Source of the DNA: JANLQX01 sp031423635
Lineage (GTDB): Bacteria > Actinomycetota > Acidimicrobiia > Acidimicrobiales > JANYDT01
DNA length: 64,000 nt
Assembly: GCA_031423635.1 (NCBI GenBank)
Contig: JANPFX010000221.1
Location: forward strand, 29,006 to 93,005
Direction: 5' to 3'
The notes beneath the pieces are model-generated. The model saw nothing but the letters and a program-made list of their open reading frames with translations, ran no database searches and was not told the DNA's origin. Below, piece after piece: positions 10,601 to 17,391 of the stretch. Positions within the stretch are counted from its first letter, which is position 1. Each line of letters opens with the position of its first letter. The translations under genes were made by a program, and so were the position numbers.

Positions 10601-10811
10601 CGTCGCCGCCGTGGTCACCATGGCCAACACGCTCGGACTCGAAACGGTCGCCGAGGGCGTGGAAACCGAGGGACAGCGGGCCGCGCTCGCGCTTCTCGGC
10701 TGCCCATCCTCGCAGGGCTACCTGTTCGCACGCCCGCTCGAGGGCTCGAGTTGGCAGCGCCAGCCCGACCTTGGCGCACTCCCCTACTCGTTGAGCGCGA
10801 CCGGCGGGTAA
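7680..10811 (+). CDS. GAF-PAS-GAF-GGDEF-EAL protein, cyclic di-GMP synthesis/degradation
   Basis: A cytoplasmic signalling protein of 1043 residues. In order: an N-terminal ~140-residue sensor-like region, a GAF-like region (~150-310), a PAS domain (~320-440, ESSSDMIGVLDEGSVIRFAS), a second GAF-like region (~450-600), GGDEF (~605-775) and EAL (~790-1030). GGDEF is intact (RLGGDEFVVI) but the RxxD product-inhibition site just before it is absent. EAL residues are all present: EALARW, LEITES, AIDDFGTGYSS, LKVDRSF and AEGVETEG. It is therefore probably able both to make and to degrade c-di-GMP. ATG 7680 was chosen because earlier in-frame starts lie before or inside the etf terminator. It overlaps the convergent next gene by 28 bp. 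Confidence 0.88.
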   Translation: MVSFDHASSLTACPQPESTAHARAVLHDIVDDLDALLLFIELPARKVSVIRGLGSLGLTQADLDAVRLLDLLVYEDQVRVEALVRGMFEDQLPLASIDVVMQDASGALRPVGLTFQRVDENGRTGVLLALEDLRAEYRTAGSRLRRRELNAIVERASHRLALASNEQLDAALAVCAEELAAALGADRLSFWRLDCNDVLQKSPWLWPVAPSGVQIDFAGISVDLIGELARKSGNGIVLLRATELSASSPRYLQWLREDGGTLICVTRVDNDGNTRVFSFHVPDDDPNPHPDEIHAARGIFEVIGNALDRRAMSETIERNARWSQAVLESSSDMIGVLDEGSVIRFASESVSDLGYQRSDIEGRRSLDLVHPDDLPIAAELFSSPISKVVRFRHADGSWRYLECRIRNLLDDPTIHGLLLNARDVTERVMIERTVASYARAQHLLSSVTMRLSAALPGELLDELRRGLIELAVFVGVDRAALWWAKEPGSVDAEMFVGADGTDQLPPGQIRVPVPDHMPAFSFERSTDTNAVMFTSMRHPDLPPVAAMLAARFVGPTGTPGMLTLGSESSDYEPDEAIQRVVPAFAQIVSTAMLRHNAEQRLQHQATIDPVTGLANRAVIRRRLEEDLERTLIEDESVALLLLDLDDFKLVNDGYGHLAGDDLLRQFGERLSGTCGPDDLVGRLGGDEFVVIRSGPSAAQEIAPLADRITLALHEPFVLDDRRFTVSSSIGISTFQPGDDPVDMSDLLRRADIAMYQAKRLGPGEVARFNDSMGQRARGNAILRTDLELAIKNRDLEVWLQPIVDTVTGRRLGAEALARWRHPSLGLMSPDVFVPMAERSGLINALGALILDKALEALVRLRRELIVDDSFYVSVNVAAPQLRESNFGDIVAAALNTFGISTQQVRLEITESSLVDRSLRGSMQDLRRSGLQLAIDDFGTGYSSLASLQDLPVDVLKVDRSFVQRIDTDRQAAALVAAVVTMANTLGLETVAEGVETEGQRAALALLGCPSSQGYLFARPLEGSSWQRQPDLGALPYSLSATGG

Positions 10812-11515
10812 CCGAAGAAGGCCAACCCGTCGAGGGTGGTGGGGTCGACTGATGACCAGTCGAGTGCCTCGACCTGGGCTCTGCTCCTGCGACTGCTGAC
10901 GCTGCGCAGTACGTCGAAGGCGCTTGCCCTCAGCAACGGCTTCTCCGCTGCCCCGTCTCCTGCGAACTCGGCACCGTCGATGACGATCCGGACGGGGCTG
11001 CCTCCCGCGCTGCTCGCGAGTTGACGGCGGATGAAGCCGAGTCCGACGGCGACTGCGGTCGAGTCGCGCGCCCCGGGGGCGCCGAGAGCGTGCCGCAGAT
11101 CATGTTCATGGGTCACGGCATCGAAGAGCAGTTGCGAAAGCGCCATGCCACGTTGGCTGGCGACAGCCTCGACGAAGGGCGCATAGGTGTTCCACTCGTC
11201 GAGGATCTCCGGTCCGCTTCGCCCGGCACGCTTGTCGAGGTGGGCCTGCGTCCATGGCGGCGTTGCGACGCCGGCCATGTTCTGGTTGATGGCGTCGTCG
11301 ATGACACCCGCGATGTGGGCGAGCGTCTGGAGGACGGTCCACTCGGGACAGTGCGGGACGATCCGCTCCCATTCCTCTTCTTCGAGCCCAGCGAGCAACG
11401 TGGTGACCCGCTCCCGCAGATCCCGGTAGGCGAGACCGACATCGATCGTGGCCAGCGACTCCTGCGTGTACCCGTTCACGGTCGCCGAGCGTAGATCCAA
11501 CCGGACGTCGGGCAT
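10784..11515 (-). CDS. DinB-like / maleylpyruvate isomerase family protein (mycothiol-dependent type)
   Basis: A 243-residue protein with the actinobacterial maleylpyruvate-isomerase fold. YRDLRERVTTLLAGLEEEEW is the first helix, and CPEWTVLQTLAHIAGV carries the conserved WxVxxxxxHL signature whose His binds metal. The THEHDLRHALG motif supplies the other metal ligands. Members are mycothiol-dependent enzymes or uncharacterised metalloproteins. The start at 11515 gives a family-typical length. The gene is divergent from the ilvB leader, about 40 bp between the start codons, so the two promoters are back to back. The reaction catalysed is not known. Confidence 0.75.
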   Translation of the reverse strand: MPDVRLDLRSATVNGYTQESLATIDVGLAYRDLRERVTTLLAGLEEEEWERIVPHCPEWTVLQTLAHIAGVIDDAINQNMAGVATPPWTQAHLDKRAGRSGPEILDEWNTYAPFVEAVASQRGMALSQLLFDAVTHEHDLRHALGAPGARDSTAVAVGLGFIRRQLASSAGGSPVRIVIDGAEFAGDGAAEKPLLRASAFDVLRSVSSRRSRAQVEALDWSSVDPTTLDGLAFFGYPPVALNE

Positions 11516-11522
11516 CCGGCGG

Positions 11523-11551
11523 TTGCGCCAGTGTCTGCGACATGACATACT
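11523..11551 (+). promoter_or_regulatory. Predicted promoter of the ilvB leader transcript
   Basis: TTGCGC at 11523-11528 and CATACT at 11546-11551 are separated by 17 bp. A transcription start 6-7 nt after the -10 box falls on the GTG of the leader peptide at 11558, so the leader peptide is probably translated from a leaderless mRNA. Confidence 0.6.
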
Positions 11552-11557
11552 TGCCCC

Positions 11558-11596
11558 GTGCGTTCGCTTTCTCTCATTCTCGTAGTAGGTCACTGA
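11558..11596 (+). CDS. ilv leader peptide (attenuation)
   Basis: A short open frame, GTG at 11558 to TGA at 11594-11596, encodes MRSLSLILVVGH. Six of its twelve residues are branched-chain amino acids (Leu, Leu, Ile, Leu, Val, Val), nearly consecutive. It lies directly before a stem-loop region and an intrinsic terminator, 146 bp before ilvB. This is the classical arrangement of a ribosome-stalling leader peptide, known upstream of ilvBNC in other actinobacteria. Scarce charged Leu, Ile or Val tRNA would stall the ribosome and prevent termination. Confidence 0.85.
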   Translation: MRSLSLILVVGH

Positions 11597-11657
11597 GCGC
11601 ACAGCTTTCGTTTCCCGCTGCACGCGCTCGACCTCCGGTAGATCCGGAGGTTTTTTG
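11595..11657 (+). terminator. Transcription attenuator upstream of ilvB
   Basis: The terminator stem is ACCTCCGG (11631-11638) and CCGGAGGT (11644-11651), loop TAGAT, followed by a run of six T (11651-11656). An upstream structure, GAGCGC with CAGC (11595-11605) paired to GCTG and GCGCTC (11618-11629), begins at the leader stop codon and abuts the terminator stem. It is the likely pause or anti-antiterminator element. Confidence 0.85.
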
Positions 11658-11741
11658 TTTCTCCGGCCGGAATCCGACCACCGTCCTCCGTCTTGCCCGA
11701 ACTTCCCCACTTCACCCACCTCACCAAGGAACATCCTCGCC

Positions 11742-13505
11742 ATGGAGCTGACCGGCGCCCAAGCCCTCATCAAGAGCCTCGAAATGTGCAACACCGAGGT
11801 CATCTTCGGACTCCCGGGAGGGTGCATCCTTCCCGCCTACGACCCCTTGCTCGAGAGCCCGATCCGTCACATCCTGGTTCGCCACGAACAGGGTGCGGGC
11901 CACATGGCCGAAGGGTACGCGCACGTCACCGGGCGACCGGGCGTCGCGATGGTGACCTCAGGTCCGGCGGCCACCAACATGGTCACGCCGCTGTGCGACG
12001 CCTACATGGACTCGATCCCCATGGTGTGCATCACCGGCCAGGTTCCGACGGCGGCCATCGGCACCGACGCGTTTCAGGAGTGCGACACCGTCGGCATCAC
12101 CCGTTCGGTCACCAAGCACAACGAGCTGATCATGAATGCACAGGACATCCCGCGCATCGTTGCCGAGGCCTTCCACATCGCCACGACCGGCCGCCCCGGC
12201 CCTGTGCTGATCGACGTTCCGAAGGACGTGCTGCAGAACAAGATGCAGTGGTACTGGCCCGACGTCATCGATCTCGCCGGATATCACCCGGTCATGAACG
12301 CCGACCCGATGTCGATCAGGCGGGCCGCTGAGCTGATCCTCGCCTCGACCCGACCGATTCTTTACGTGGGCGGCGGAGTTCTCAAGGCTCGCGCCGCAGC
12401 CCAACTGAAGGAGCTCGCCGAGCTCTGCGACATCCATGTCGTCACCACGCTGATGGCCCGGGGAGCGTTTCCGGATGATCATCGGCTCGCCCTCGGCATG
12501 CCCGGCATGCACGGCAACTACACCGCCATCACCGCGATGCAGCAGAGCGATCTGCTGATCAACCTCGGAGCGCGCTTCGACGATCGGGTGACCGGCAAGC
12601 TCGGTGGATTCGCTCCTGGCGCCAAGATCATCCACGCCGACATCGACCCGGCCGAGCAGGGCAAGGTTCGCACCCCCGACGTGTCGCTCGTCGGTGATGC
12701 CCGGATCACGATCGAGCATCTCATCGCGGCGATCAAGGAACTGCTCGGTACCGGTTCGTCGTTCCCGGATCGCGGTGTGTGGAAGCAGGCGATCTCTGGT
12801 TGGCAGGAGAACTTCCCCCTGACCTACGCGCCCCAGCAGGTCGACGGTCCGCTGAAGCCGCAGATGGTGATGGAGGCGCTGCGTGACTCGGCACCCGAAG
12901 GCACCATCCTGGCATCGGGGGTCGGTCAGCATCAGATGTGGGCGTCGCAGTACTGGAAGTTCAACGAGCCGTACACCTGGGTGAACTCCGGCGGTCTCGG
13001 CACCATGGGCTTCTCGGTGCCGGCGGCAATCGGCGCCAAGGTCGGCTGCCCGGACAAGACCGTGTGGGCGGTTGACGGCGATGGTTGCTTCCAGATGACC
13101 AACCAGGAGCTCACCACCGCGTCGATCGAGCGCATCCCGGTCAAGGTGGCGATCCTCAACAACTCCTACCTCGGCATGGTCCGCCAGTGGCAGGAGATGT
13201 TCTATGAAGAGCGCTACTCCGAGGTGTACCTTTCGCCGGAACTCCCGGACTTCGTGAAGCTGGCGGAAGCGATGGGTTGCGTCGGCATCCGCGTCGACTC
13301 GCCCGAAGAGGTGCAGCCGGCCATCGACAAGGCGAACTCGATCAACGATCGTCCGGTCGTGGTCGACTTCCGCACCGACGAGAGCGAAAAGGTCTTCCCG
13401 ATGGTCCCTGCGGGCATCGGCAATGACGACGTCGAGGTGCACGAGTCGCAACGTGAACGTCTTGCCGCAGACAAAGCCCGTCGTATCGCCAACCGCGCCT
13501 GGTAA
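11742..13505 (+). CDS. ilvB: Acetolactate synthase large (catalytic) subunit
   Basis: A 587-residue ThDP enzyme making acetolactate or acetohydroxybutyrate, the first common step of branched-chain amino acid synthesis. MELTGAQALIKSLEMCNTEV opens the ThDP-binding PYR domain. The catalytic Glu49 sits in LVRHEQGAGHMAEGYA. The ThDP motif is VDGDGCFQMTNQEL with NNSYLGMVRQWQ downstream. The ATG at 11742 follows AAGGA at about 11 nt. Expression is probably controlled by the attenuator at 11558-11657. The regulatory subunit gene follows 30 bp downstream. Confidence 0.95.
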   Translation: MELTGAQALIKSLEMCNTEVIFGLPGGCILPAYDPLLESPIRHILVRHEQGAGHMAEGYAHVTGRPGVAMVTSGPAATNMVTPLCDAYMDSIPMVCITGQVPTAAIGTDAFQECDTVGITRSVTKHNELIMNAQDIPRIVAEAFHIATTGRPGPVLIDVPKDVLQNKMQWYWPDVIDLAGYHPVMNADPMSIRRAAELILASTRPILYVGGGVLKARAAAQLKELAELCDIHVVTTLMARGAFPDDHRLALGMPGMHGNYTAITAMQQSDLLINLGARFDDRVTGKLGGFAPGAKIIHADIDPAEQGKVRTPDVSLVGDARITIEHLIAAIKELLGTGSSFPDRGVWKQAISGWQENFPLTYAPQQVDGPLKPQMVMEALRDSAPEGTILASGVGQHQMWASQYWKFNEPYTWVNSGGLGTMGFSVPAAIGAKVGCPDKTVWAVDGDGCFQMTNQELTTASIERIPVKVAILNNSYLGMVRQWQEMFYEERYSEVYLSPELPDFVKLAEAMGCVGIRVDSPEEVQPAIDKANSINDRPVVVDFRTDESEKVFPMVPAGIGNDDVEVHESQRERLAADKARRIANRAW

Positions 13506-13535
13506 GTGCACGTAGGAACTAGGAAAGAATCAGAC

Positions 13536-14054
13536 ATGGCACAGCTCCACACCCTCAGCGTCCTCGTCGAGAACAAGTTTGGCGTCCTCGCCCGCGTCAC
13601 GAGCCTCGTTTCGCGACGCGGCTACAACATCGAGTCGCTGGCTGTCGCTCCGACGGATGACCCGCAATACTCGCGGATTACCATCGTTGTCGACGCCGAT
13701 TCCACGCCGATGGACCAAATCGTCAAGCAGCTGAACAAGCTCATCAACGTGATCGACATCGTCGAGCTCTCGCCCGAGGATTCCGTCGCCCGCGAGCTTC
13801 TCCTCATCTCCGTCACGGCGCTCCCCGAGCGGCGGGCCGAGATCGCCGAGCTCGTCAACATCTTCGACGCGAAGATCGTCAATGTCGGCTGGGACCAGAT
13901 GACGATCGCGCTTGCCGATCCACCGGAGAAGCTCGATGACTTCGAGGACCTCCTGCGTCCCTACGGCATCGTCGAGGTCCAGCGGACAGGCCGCGTCGCC
14001 CTACCGAAGCTCAAGCGCGAAGCCCCCCAACTGCGAGCCGTCGCCGCCAGCTAG
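13536..14054 (+). CDS. ilvN: Acetolactate synthase small (regulatory) subunit
   Basis: A 172-residue regulatory subunit. The N-terminal ACT domain (about residues 4-78) begins LHTLSVLVENKFGVLARVTS with RRGYNIESLAVAPT, the valine-binding region. The C-terminal domain has ELLLISVTA and GWDQMTIAL as in IlvN. It binds IlvB and gives valine feedback inhibition. AGGAA precedes the ATG. It lies 30 bp after ilvB in the same operon. Unlike the common ilvBNC order, ilvC here is split off by an inverted LysR gene. Confidence 0.94.
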   Translation: MAQLHTLSVLVENKFGVLARVTSLVSRRGYNIESLAVAPTDDPQYSRITIVVDADSTPMDQIVKQLNKLINVIDIVELSPEDSVARELLLISVTALPERRAEIAELVNIFDAKIVNVGWDQMTIALADPPEKLDDFEDLLRPYGIVEVQRTGRVALPKLKREAPQLRAVAAS

Positions 14055-14061
14055 AGCACGT

Positions 14062-14162
14062 TAGGAGAGAGGTTGCCCCTCCGTTTCTTTGGCGCTGCGC
14101 CGCTCGCTTCGCTCGACTGCTCGCAACACCAGCGATCCGTCCACTAGGAGAGAGGTTGCCCC
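14062..14162. repeat. 18-bp direct repeat pair downstream of ilvN
   Basis: TAGGAGAGAGGTTGCCCC occurs at 14062-14079 and again at 14145-14162, offset 83 bp. The second copy runs into the 18-bp palindrome at 14158. The first copy begins 7 bp after the ilvN stop. Function unknown. Confidence 0.85.
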
Positions 14163-14211
14163 CATATATGGGGGCAGAACACCTCCGAACGTTGTTGGGA
14201 GGTGTTCTGCC
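14158..14211. terminator. Two overlapping hairpins between convergent ilvN and lysR
   Basis: GCCCCCATATATGGGGGC (14158-14175) is a perfect palindrome. Its last 3 nt overlap a second hairpin with a 14-bp stem, GGCAGAACACCTCC (14173-14186) and GGAGGTGTTCTGCC (14198-14211), loop 11 nt. There is no T-run, but the position between convergent genes fits bidirectional termination. The two hairpins cannot both form fully. Confidence 0.6.
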
Positions 14212-14229
14212 GCAGTCTGCGCAGAGCGC

Positions 14230-15063
14230 TCAGGCGAGAGCCCAGAGGTCGGCGAGCGGCTGCGTGCCGGCGGCTCGGCGCTTGGCGACGAGGCCAACGG
14301 TGACGGTTGGGAGGGTGGCGGGTATCTGGATTTCGTGGACGCGGCCTTTGAGCGGTGACGCGTCAACGACCAGGCGTGGAATAAGGGCAACGCCAGAACC
14401 CATCGCCGCGAGTGCGAGGACCTCTTCGTTCGTCTCGGCTTCCCGGATCTCGGTGTCGTTTCCGAGATGTCGACGGACCCACCGTTCCGACAACTCACGC
14501 AGGAGCCCCTGTCGCGAGAGCAAGACGGGCTGCCCGGTGATACTCCGGACATCGCTGGTTGCCACCGCGACGAAAGGCGTGGTTTGCATCGGCACGGCGA
14601 CCAGCCCGGCCGGTAGGCGGGTCGGGAGGGGAGCGATGGCGGTGTCCACCGAGCCGTCGCGCACGGCCGGAATGGCCGCGCCGGCGGGGCCGGTGCGCAG
14701 ATCGACGTGGACATCGGGTCGGGCGCGTCGAAATCGTTCGAACAGCGATGGCGCAATGAGCTGGCTCGCGGTGACGGTGCAGAACACGGAGAGCTCGGTG
14801 ACCTCGGTGCTCCGGGCCCGCTTGGTGAGAGCGTCCCAGTCATCGACAAGCGCTCGCAACGCCTCGACGAACACGTCGGATTCCGGTGCGGGCGTGACGG
14901 TCCGCCCTTCGCGTCGGAACAGCTCGCGGCCGATCGCGGCCTCCACCCGCTGGACAGCCCGAGAAACCGTCGACTGACTCACGTGGGAGTCGCGGGCGAC
15001 CGCCCCGAAGTTGGATCGGTCGGCGGCGGCGACGGTGAGGCGAAGGTCCTCGAGCTCGGGCAC
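14230..15063 (-). CDS. LysR-family regulator, probable IlvY-type activator of ilvC
   Basis: A 277-residue LysR regulator. The N-terminal winged helix (residues 1-60) has FGAVARDSHVSQSTVSRAVQ followed by RVEAAIGRELFRREGR, and the rest is the periplasmic-binding-like effector domain. It is divergent from ilvC across 103 bp with a palindrome in between, the same arrangement as E. coli ilvY-ilvC, where IlvY senses acetolactate or acetohydroxybutyrate. That parallel is the main reason for the call. The GTG start at 15063 has TAGACT (15070-15075) 6 nt upstream, so the mRNA is probably leaderless, with the -10 box inside the operator, which suggests autoregulation. Confidence 0.78.
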   Translation of the reverse strand: MPELEDLRLTVAAADRSNFGAVARDSHVSQSTVSRAVQRVEAAIGRELFRREGRTVTPAPESDVFVEALRALVDDWDALTKRARSTEVTELSVFCTVTASQLIAPSLFERFRRARPDVHVDLRTGPAGAAIPAVRDGSVDTAIAPLPTRLPAGLVAVPMQTTPFVAVATSDVRSITGQPVLLSRQGLLRELSERWVRRHLGNDTEIREAETNEEVLALAAMGSGVALIPRLVVDASPLKGRVHEIQIPATLPTVTVGLVAKRRAAGTQPLADLWALA

Positions 15064-15093
15064 TGATGCAGTCTACGCATCAGCAGACTGCAT
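15064..15093. promoter_or_regulatory. Palindromic operator between lysR and ilvC
   Basis: Two nested inverted repeats: TGATGC (15064-15069) with GCATCA (15077-15082), and ATGCAGTCT (15066-15074) with AGACTGCAT (15085-15093), both perfect. They touch the LysR start codon and contain its predicted -10 box. This is the expected place for an IlvY-type regulator to bind and activate ilvC. Confidence 0.7.
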
Positions 15094-15166
15094 TATTGGC
15101 GCTAGGAGGATCAGTGTCTTTCCGGCAGAATCGAAGACCTCATTTCGCCTCTCAAGGAGTTCTCCC

Positions 15167-16198
15167 ATGGCCACCGTGTATTACGAAAAAGACGCTGACC
15201 CCTCGGTCATCCTTGGCACCAAAGTCGCCGTCCTCGGCTACGGCAGCCAGGGTCATGCCCACGCGCTGAACCTCAAGGAGTCTGGCGTCGACGTCGTCGT
15301 CGGTCTGCGCGACGGCTCGTCCTCCAAGGCCAAGGCCGAGGCCGCCGGCCTCAAGGTCATGAGCATGGGCGACGCGTCGAAGTGGGCCGATCTTGTGATG
15401 ATCACCCTTCCCGACACCGATATCGCCGAGGTCTTCGACCGCGATGTCGCCCCGAACCTCAGCGGCGGACAGGCCGTCGCCTTCGCCCACGGCCTGAACG
15501 TGCGCTTCGAGCTCGTGAAGCCGGCTGCCGACATCGACGTGATCATGATCGCTCCGAAGGGCCCGGGCCACCTGGTGCGCCGTACCTACACCGAGGGTGG
15601 TGGCGTGCCCGCCCTGATCGCGATCCACCAGGATGCGTCAGGTTCAGCGAAGGCCAAGGCCCTCAGCTACGCCTACGCGATCGGCGGCGCCCGTGCCGGC
15701 GTCATCGAGACAACGTTCGCGGAGGAGACCGAGACGGACCTCTTCGGTGAGCAGGTCGTGCTGTGCGGCGGTCTCACCTCACTCGTCCAGGCCGGGTTCG
15801 AGACTCTCGTCGAGGCCGGGTACCAGCCCGAGATGGCCTACTTCGAGTGCCTCCACGAAGTGAAGCTCATCGTCGACCTCATGTACGAGCAGGGCATCAG
15901 CGGCATGCGCTATTCCATCTCGACGACGGCCGAGTACGGCGACCTCACCCGCGGCCCGCGCATCATCACCGACGCCACCAAGGCCGAGATGAAGAAGATC
16001 CTCGGCGAGATCACCAGTGGCGAGTTCACCAAGGAGTTCATCGGTGACTACAAGGCCGGCTCACCCAGCTTCAACGCGCTGCGCGCCAAGGGCAAGGCCC
16101 ACTCCATCGAGAAGACCGGCTCCGAACTGCGGGCGATGATGCCGTGGATCTCGGCCGGCAAGCAGAGAGTCGAAGACGCAGCGGGCGGCTCCAACTGA
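15167..16198 (+). CDS. ilvC: Ketol-acid reductoisomerase, class I
   Basis: A 343-residue NADPH-dependent enzyme that isomerises and reduces acetolactate, the second step of valine, leucine and isoleucine synthesis. It has the Rossmann motif VAVLGYGSQGHAHALNL, the MIAPKGPGHLVR motif, and the knotted C-terminal domain with AYFECLHEVKLIVDLMYEQG carrying the Mg-binding acidic residues. The ATG at 15167 follows AAGGAG. The C-terminal tail (RVEDAAGGSN) is repeated just after the stop by a local duplication. Regulation is probably by the divergent LysR protein. Confidence 0.95.
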   Translation: MATVYYEKDADPSVILGTKVAVLGYGSQGHAHALNLKESGVDVVVGLRDGSSSKAKAEAAGLKVMSMGDASKWADLVMITLPDTDIAEVFDRDVAPNLSGGQAVAFAHGLNVRFELVKPAADIDVIMIAPKGPGHLVRRTYTEGGGVPALIAIHQDASGSAKAKALSYAYAIGGARAGVIETTFAEETETDLFGEQVVLCGGLTSLVQAGFETLVEAGYQPEMAYFECLHEVKLIVDLMYEQGISGMRYSISTTAEYGDLTRGPRIITDATKAEMKKILGEITSGEFTKEFIGDYKAGSPSFNALRAKGKAHSIEKTGSELRAMMPWISAGKQRVEDAAGGSN

Positions 16199-16254
16199 GC
16201 TAGCTCGCTGCAGCGATCGGGCAGAGTCGAAGACGCAGCGGGCGGCCGCAACTG
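16166..16254 (+). repeat. Partial tandem duplication of the ilvC 3' end
   Basis: The 32 bp at 16166-16197, covering the last codons of ilvC, recur at 16223-16254 with two mismatches. The offset is 57 bp, a multiple of three, and the frame after the ilvC stop would read another RVEDAAGG-type tail. Confidence 0.9.
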
Positions 16255-16267
16255 GAGAAACTCCCGG

Positions 16268-16313
16268 GAGAGTGCAGCCAAGTCGCTCAGGATGCGACCG
16301 AGGCTGCACTCTC
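16268..16313 (+). terminator. Stem-loop downstream of ilvC
   Basis: A 12-bp stem, GAGAGTGCAGCC (16268-16279) and GGCTGCACTCTC (16302-16313), encloses a smaller stem GTCGC/GCGAC (16282-16286, 16294-16298). There is no T-run. It is probably a terminator or 3'-end stabiliser of ilvC. Confidence 0.6.
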
Positions 16314-16355
16314 GCCCGTTCGTACCCCGCCGCGTTGGTCGGTAGCGTCAGGGCC

Positions 16356-17342
16356 ATGTCCGTCGGCCGCCTTCCCGATTTCCGTCGCCGTCCTCGTCAG
16401 CGGGTTGCGGCGGCGGTGGTCGCGATGACGTTGCTGGCCGGCCAGCCCGTGGCGGCGCAAAGCGCAGGACCCAGGGTGGGGGAGCACTGGCATTTGGCCT
16501 TCGGGGTCTGGAACTGCGGCACCTGGGAGCCGCCGATCACGCCAGGAGACGACCCTCTGGGCATTCATACGCACGGCGATGGCCTGATCCATGTTCACCC
16601 GTTCGAGGAGGCGGCGGCCGGGAAGAATGCGGTGCTCGGCAGGTTTCTCTCGGTCTCCAAGGTGACCCTCACCAGTGGGTCGTTGGTCCTCCCGACGAAG
16701 AAGCTCACGGCCGGAGGGACGTGCCAGGGGAAGAAGGCCGTCATCCGCACTCTGACCTGGTCATCGAAGAAGGTGAACGCTCCCACCGTTGTCTCGGGTG
16801 ACGGCAACAACGTGCCGCTGCGGGACGAGGAGGTCATCGTCATCGCCTACGGCCCGGCCGATGCCAAGGTAGGGCTGCCTCCATCGGTCGCTGAGCTGGA
16901 AGACCCCGCCGATCTTCCGCCGCCACCGCTTACCGCCAAAGATCTCGCTGCACTTCCCGCACCCCCGGGCTCGATTCCCTCGGTGGTCACAACGGGAAAG
17001 GCACCCTCGACGCTCAGGATCGTCGACCGGATGGTCGGCACGGGAGCCGAAGCCAAGAAGGGGACGAGACCCTATGTGCGCTTTGCTTTGTACCTCTGGC
17101 GTAGCGGCGAACTTCTCGACGTCTCATCGTGGAAGCGTGGCGAGCAACCTCTCGCATTGAGCCGGCTCGGGAAGGGCCGACTCCTTCCCGGCCTGGAGAA
17201 GGGGCTTCTCGGCATGAAGACGGGCGGGATTCGAGAGATCGTGATCCCTCCCGCCGAGGGGTTCGGTCCGGCGGGTTCGCCGCCGGTCTCGGGCACCGAC
17301 ACCTTGGTGATGGTGCTACAGCTCGTCTCGGTCGCCACGTGA
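16356..17342 (+). CDS. Exported protein: His-rich domain fused to FKBP-type peptidyl-prolyl isomerase
   Basis: A 328-residue protein. Residues 1-35 form an arginine-rich n-region, a hydrophobic core and an AxA cleavage site (VAAQS), so it is probably secreted. Residues ~40-200 form a domain with HWH at 44-46 and HTHGDGLIHVHPF at 71-83, which looks metal-binding but is not a family I can name. Residues ~220-328 match FKBP: LRIVDRMVGTGAEAKKG, then LLPGLEKGLLGMKTGGIREI and IPPAEGFGPAG. TAGCGT at 16343-16348 is 7 nt before the ATG, suggesting a leaderless mRNA. Probable role: folding outside the membrane. Confidence 0.75.
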   Translation: MSVGRLPDFRRRPRQRVAAAVVAMTLLAGQPVAAQSAGPRVGEHWHLAFGVWNCGTWEPPITPGDDPLGIHTHGDGLIHVHPFEEAAAGKNAVLGRFLSVSKVTLTSGSLVLPTKKLTAGGTCQGKKAVIRTLTWSSKKVNAPTVVSGDGNNVPLRDEEVIVIAYGPADAKVGLPPSVAELEDPADLPPPPLTAKDLAALPAPPGSIPSVVTTGKAPSTLRIVDRMVGTGAEAKKGTRPYVRFALYLWRSGELLDVSSWKRGEQPLALSRLGKGRLLPGLEKGLLGMKTGGIREIVIPPAEGFGPAGSPPVSGTDTLVMVLQLVSVAT

Positions 17343-17391
17343 GCTCCGGGGTGCACACCGTGGCGGCAGTTCTGCGGACGTCGGCGTTCTG

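Noticed and set aside
11958..13511. 517-codon open frame antisense to ilvB
   Set aside because: It lies wholly opposite a well-conserved gene; its sequence is the usual His/Arg/Asp-rich antisense frame of high-GC coding DNA.
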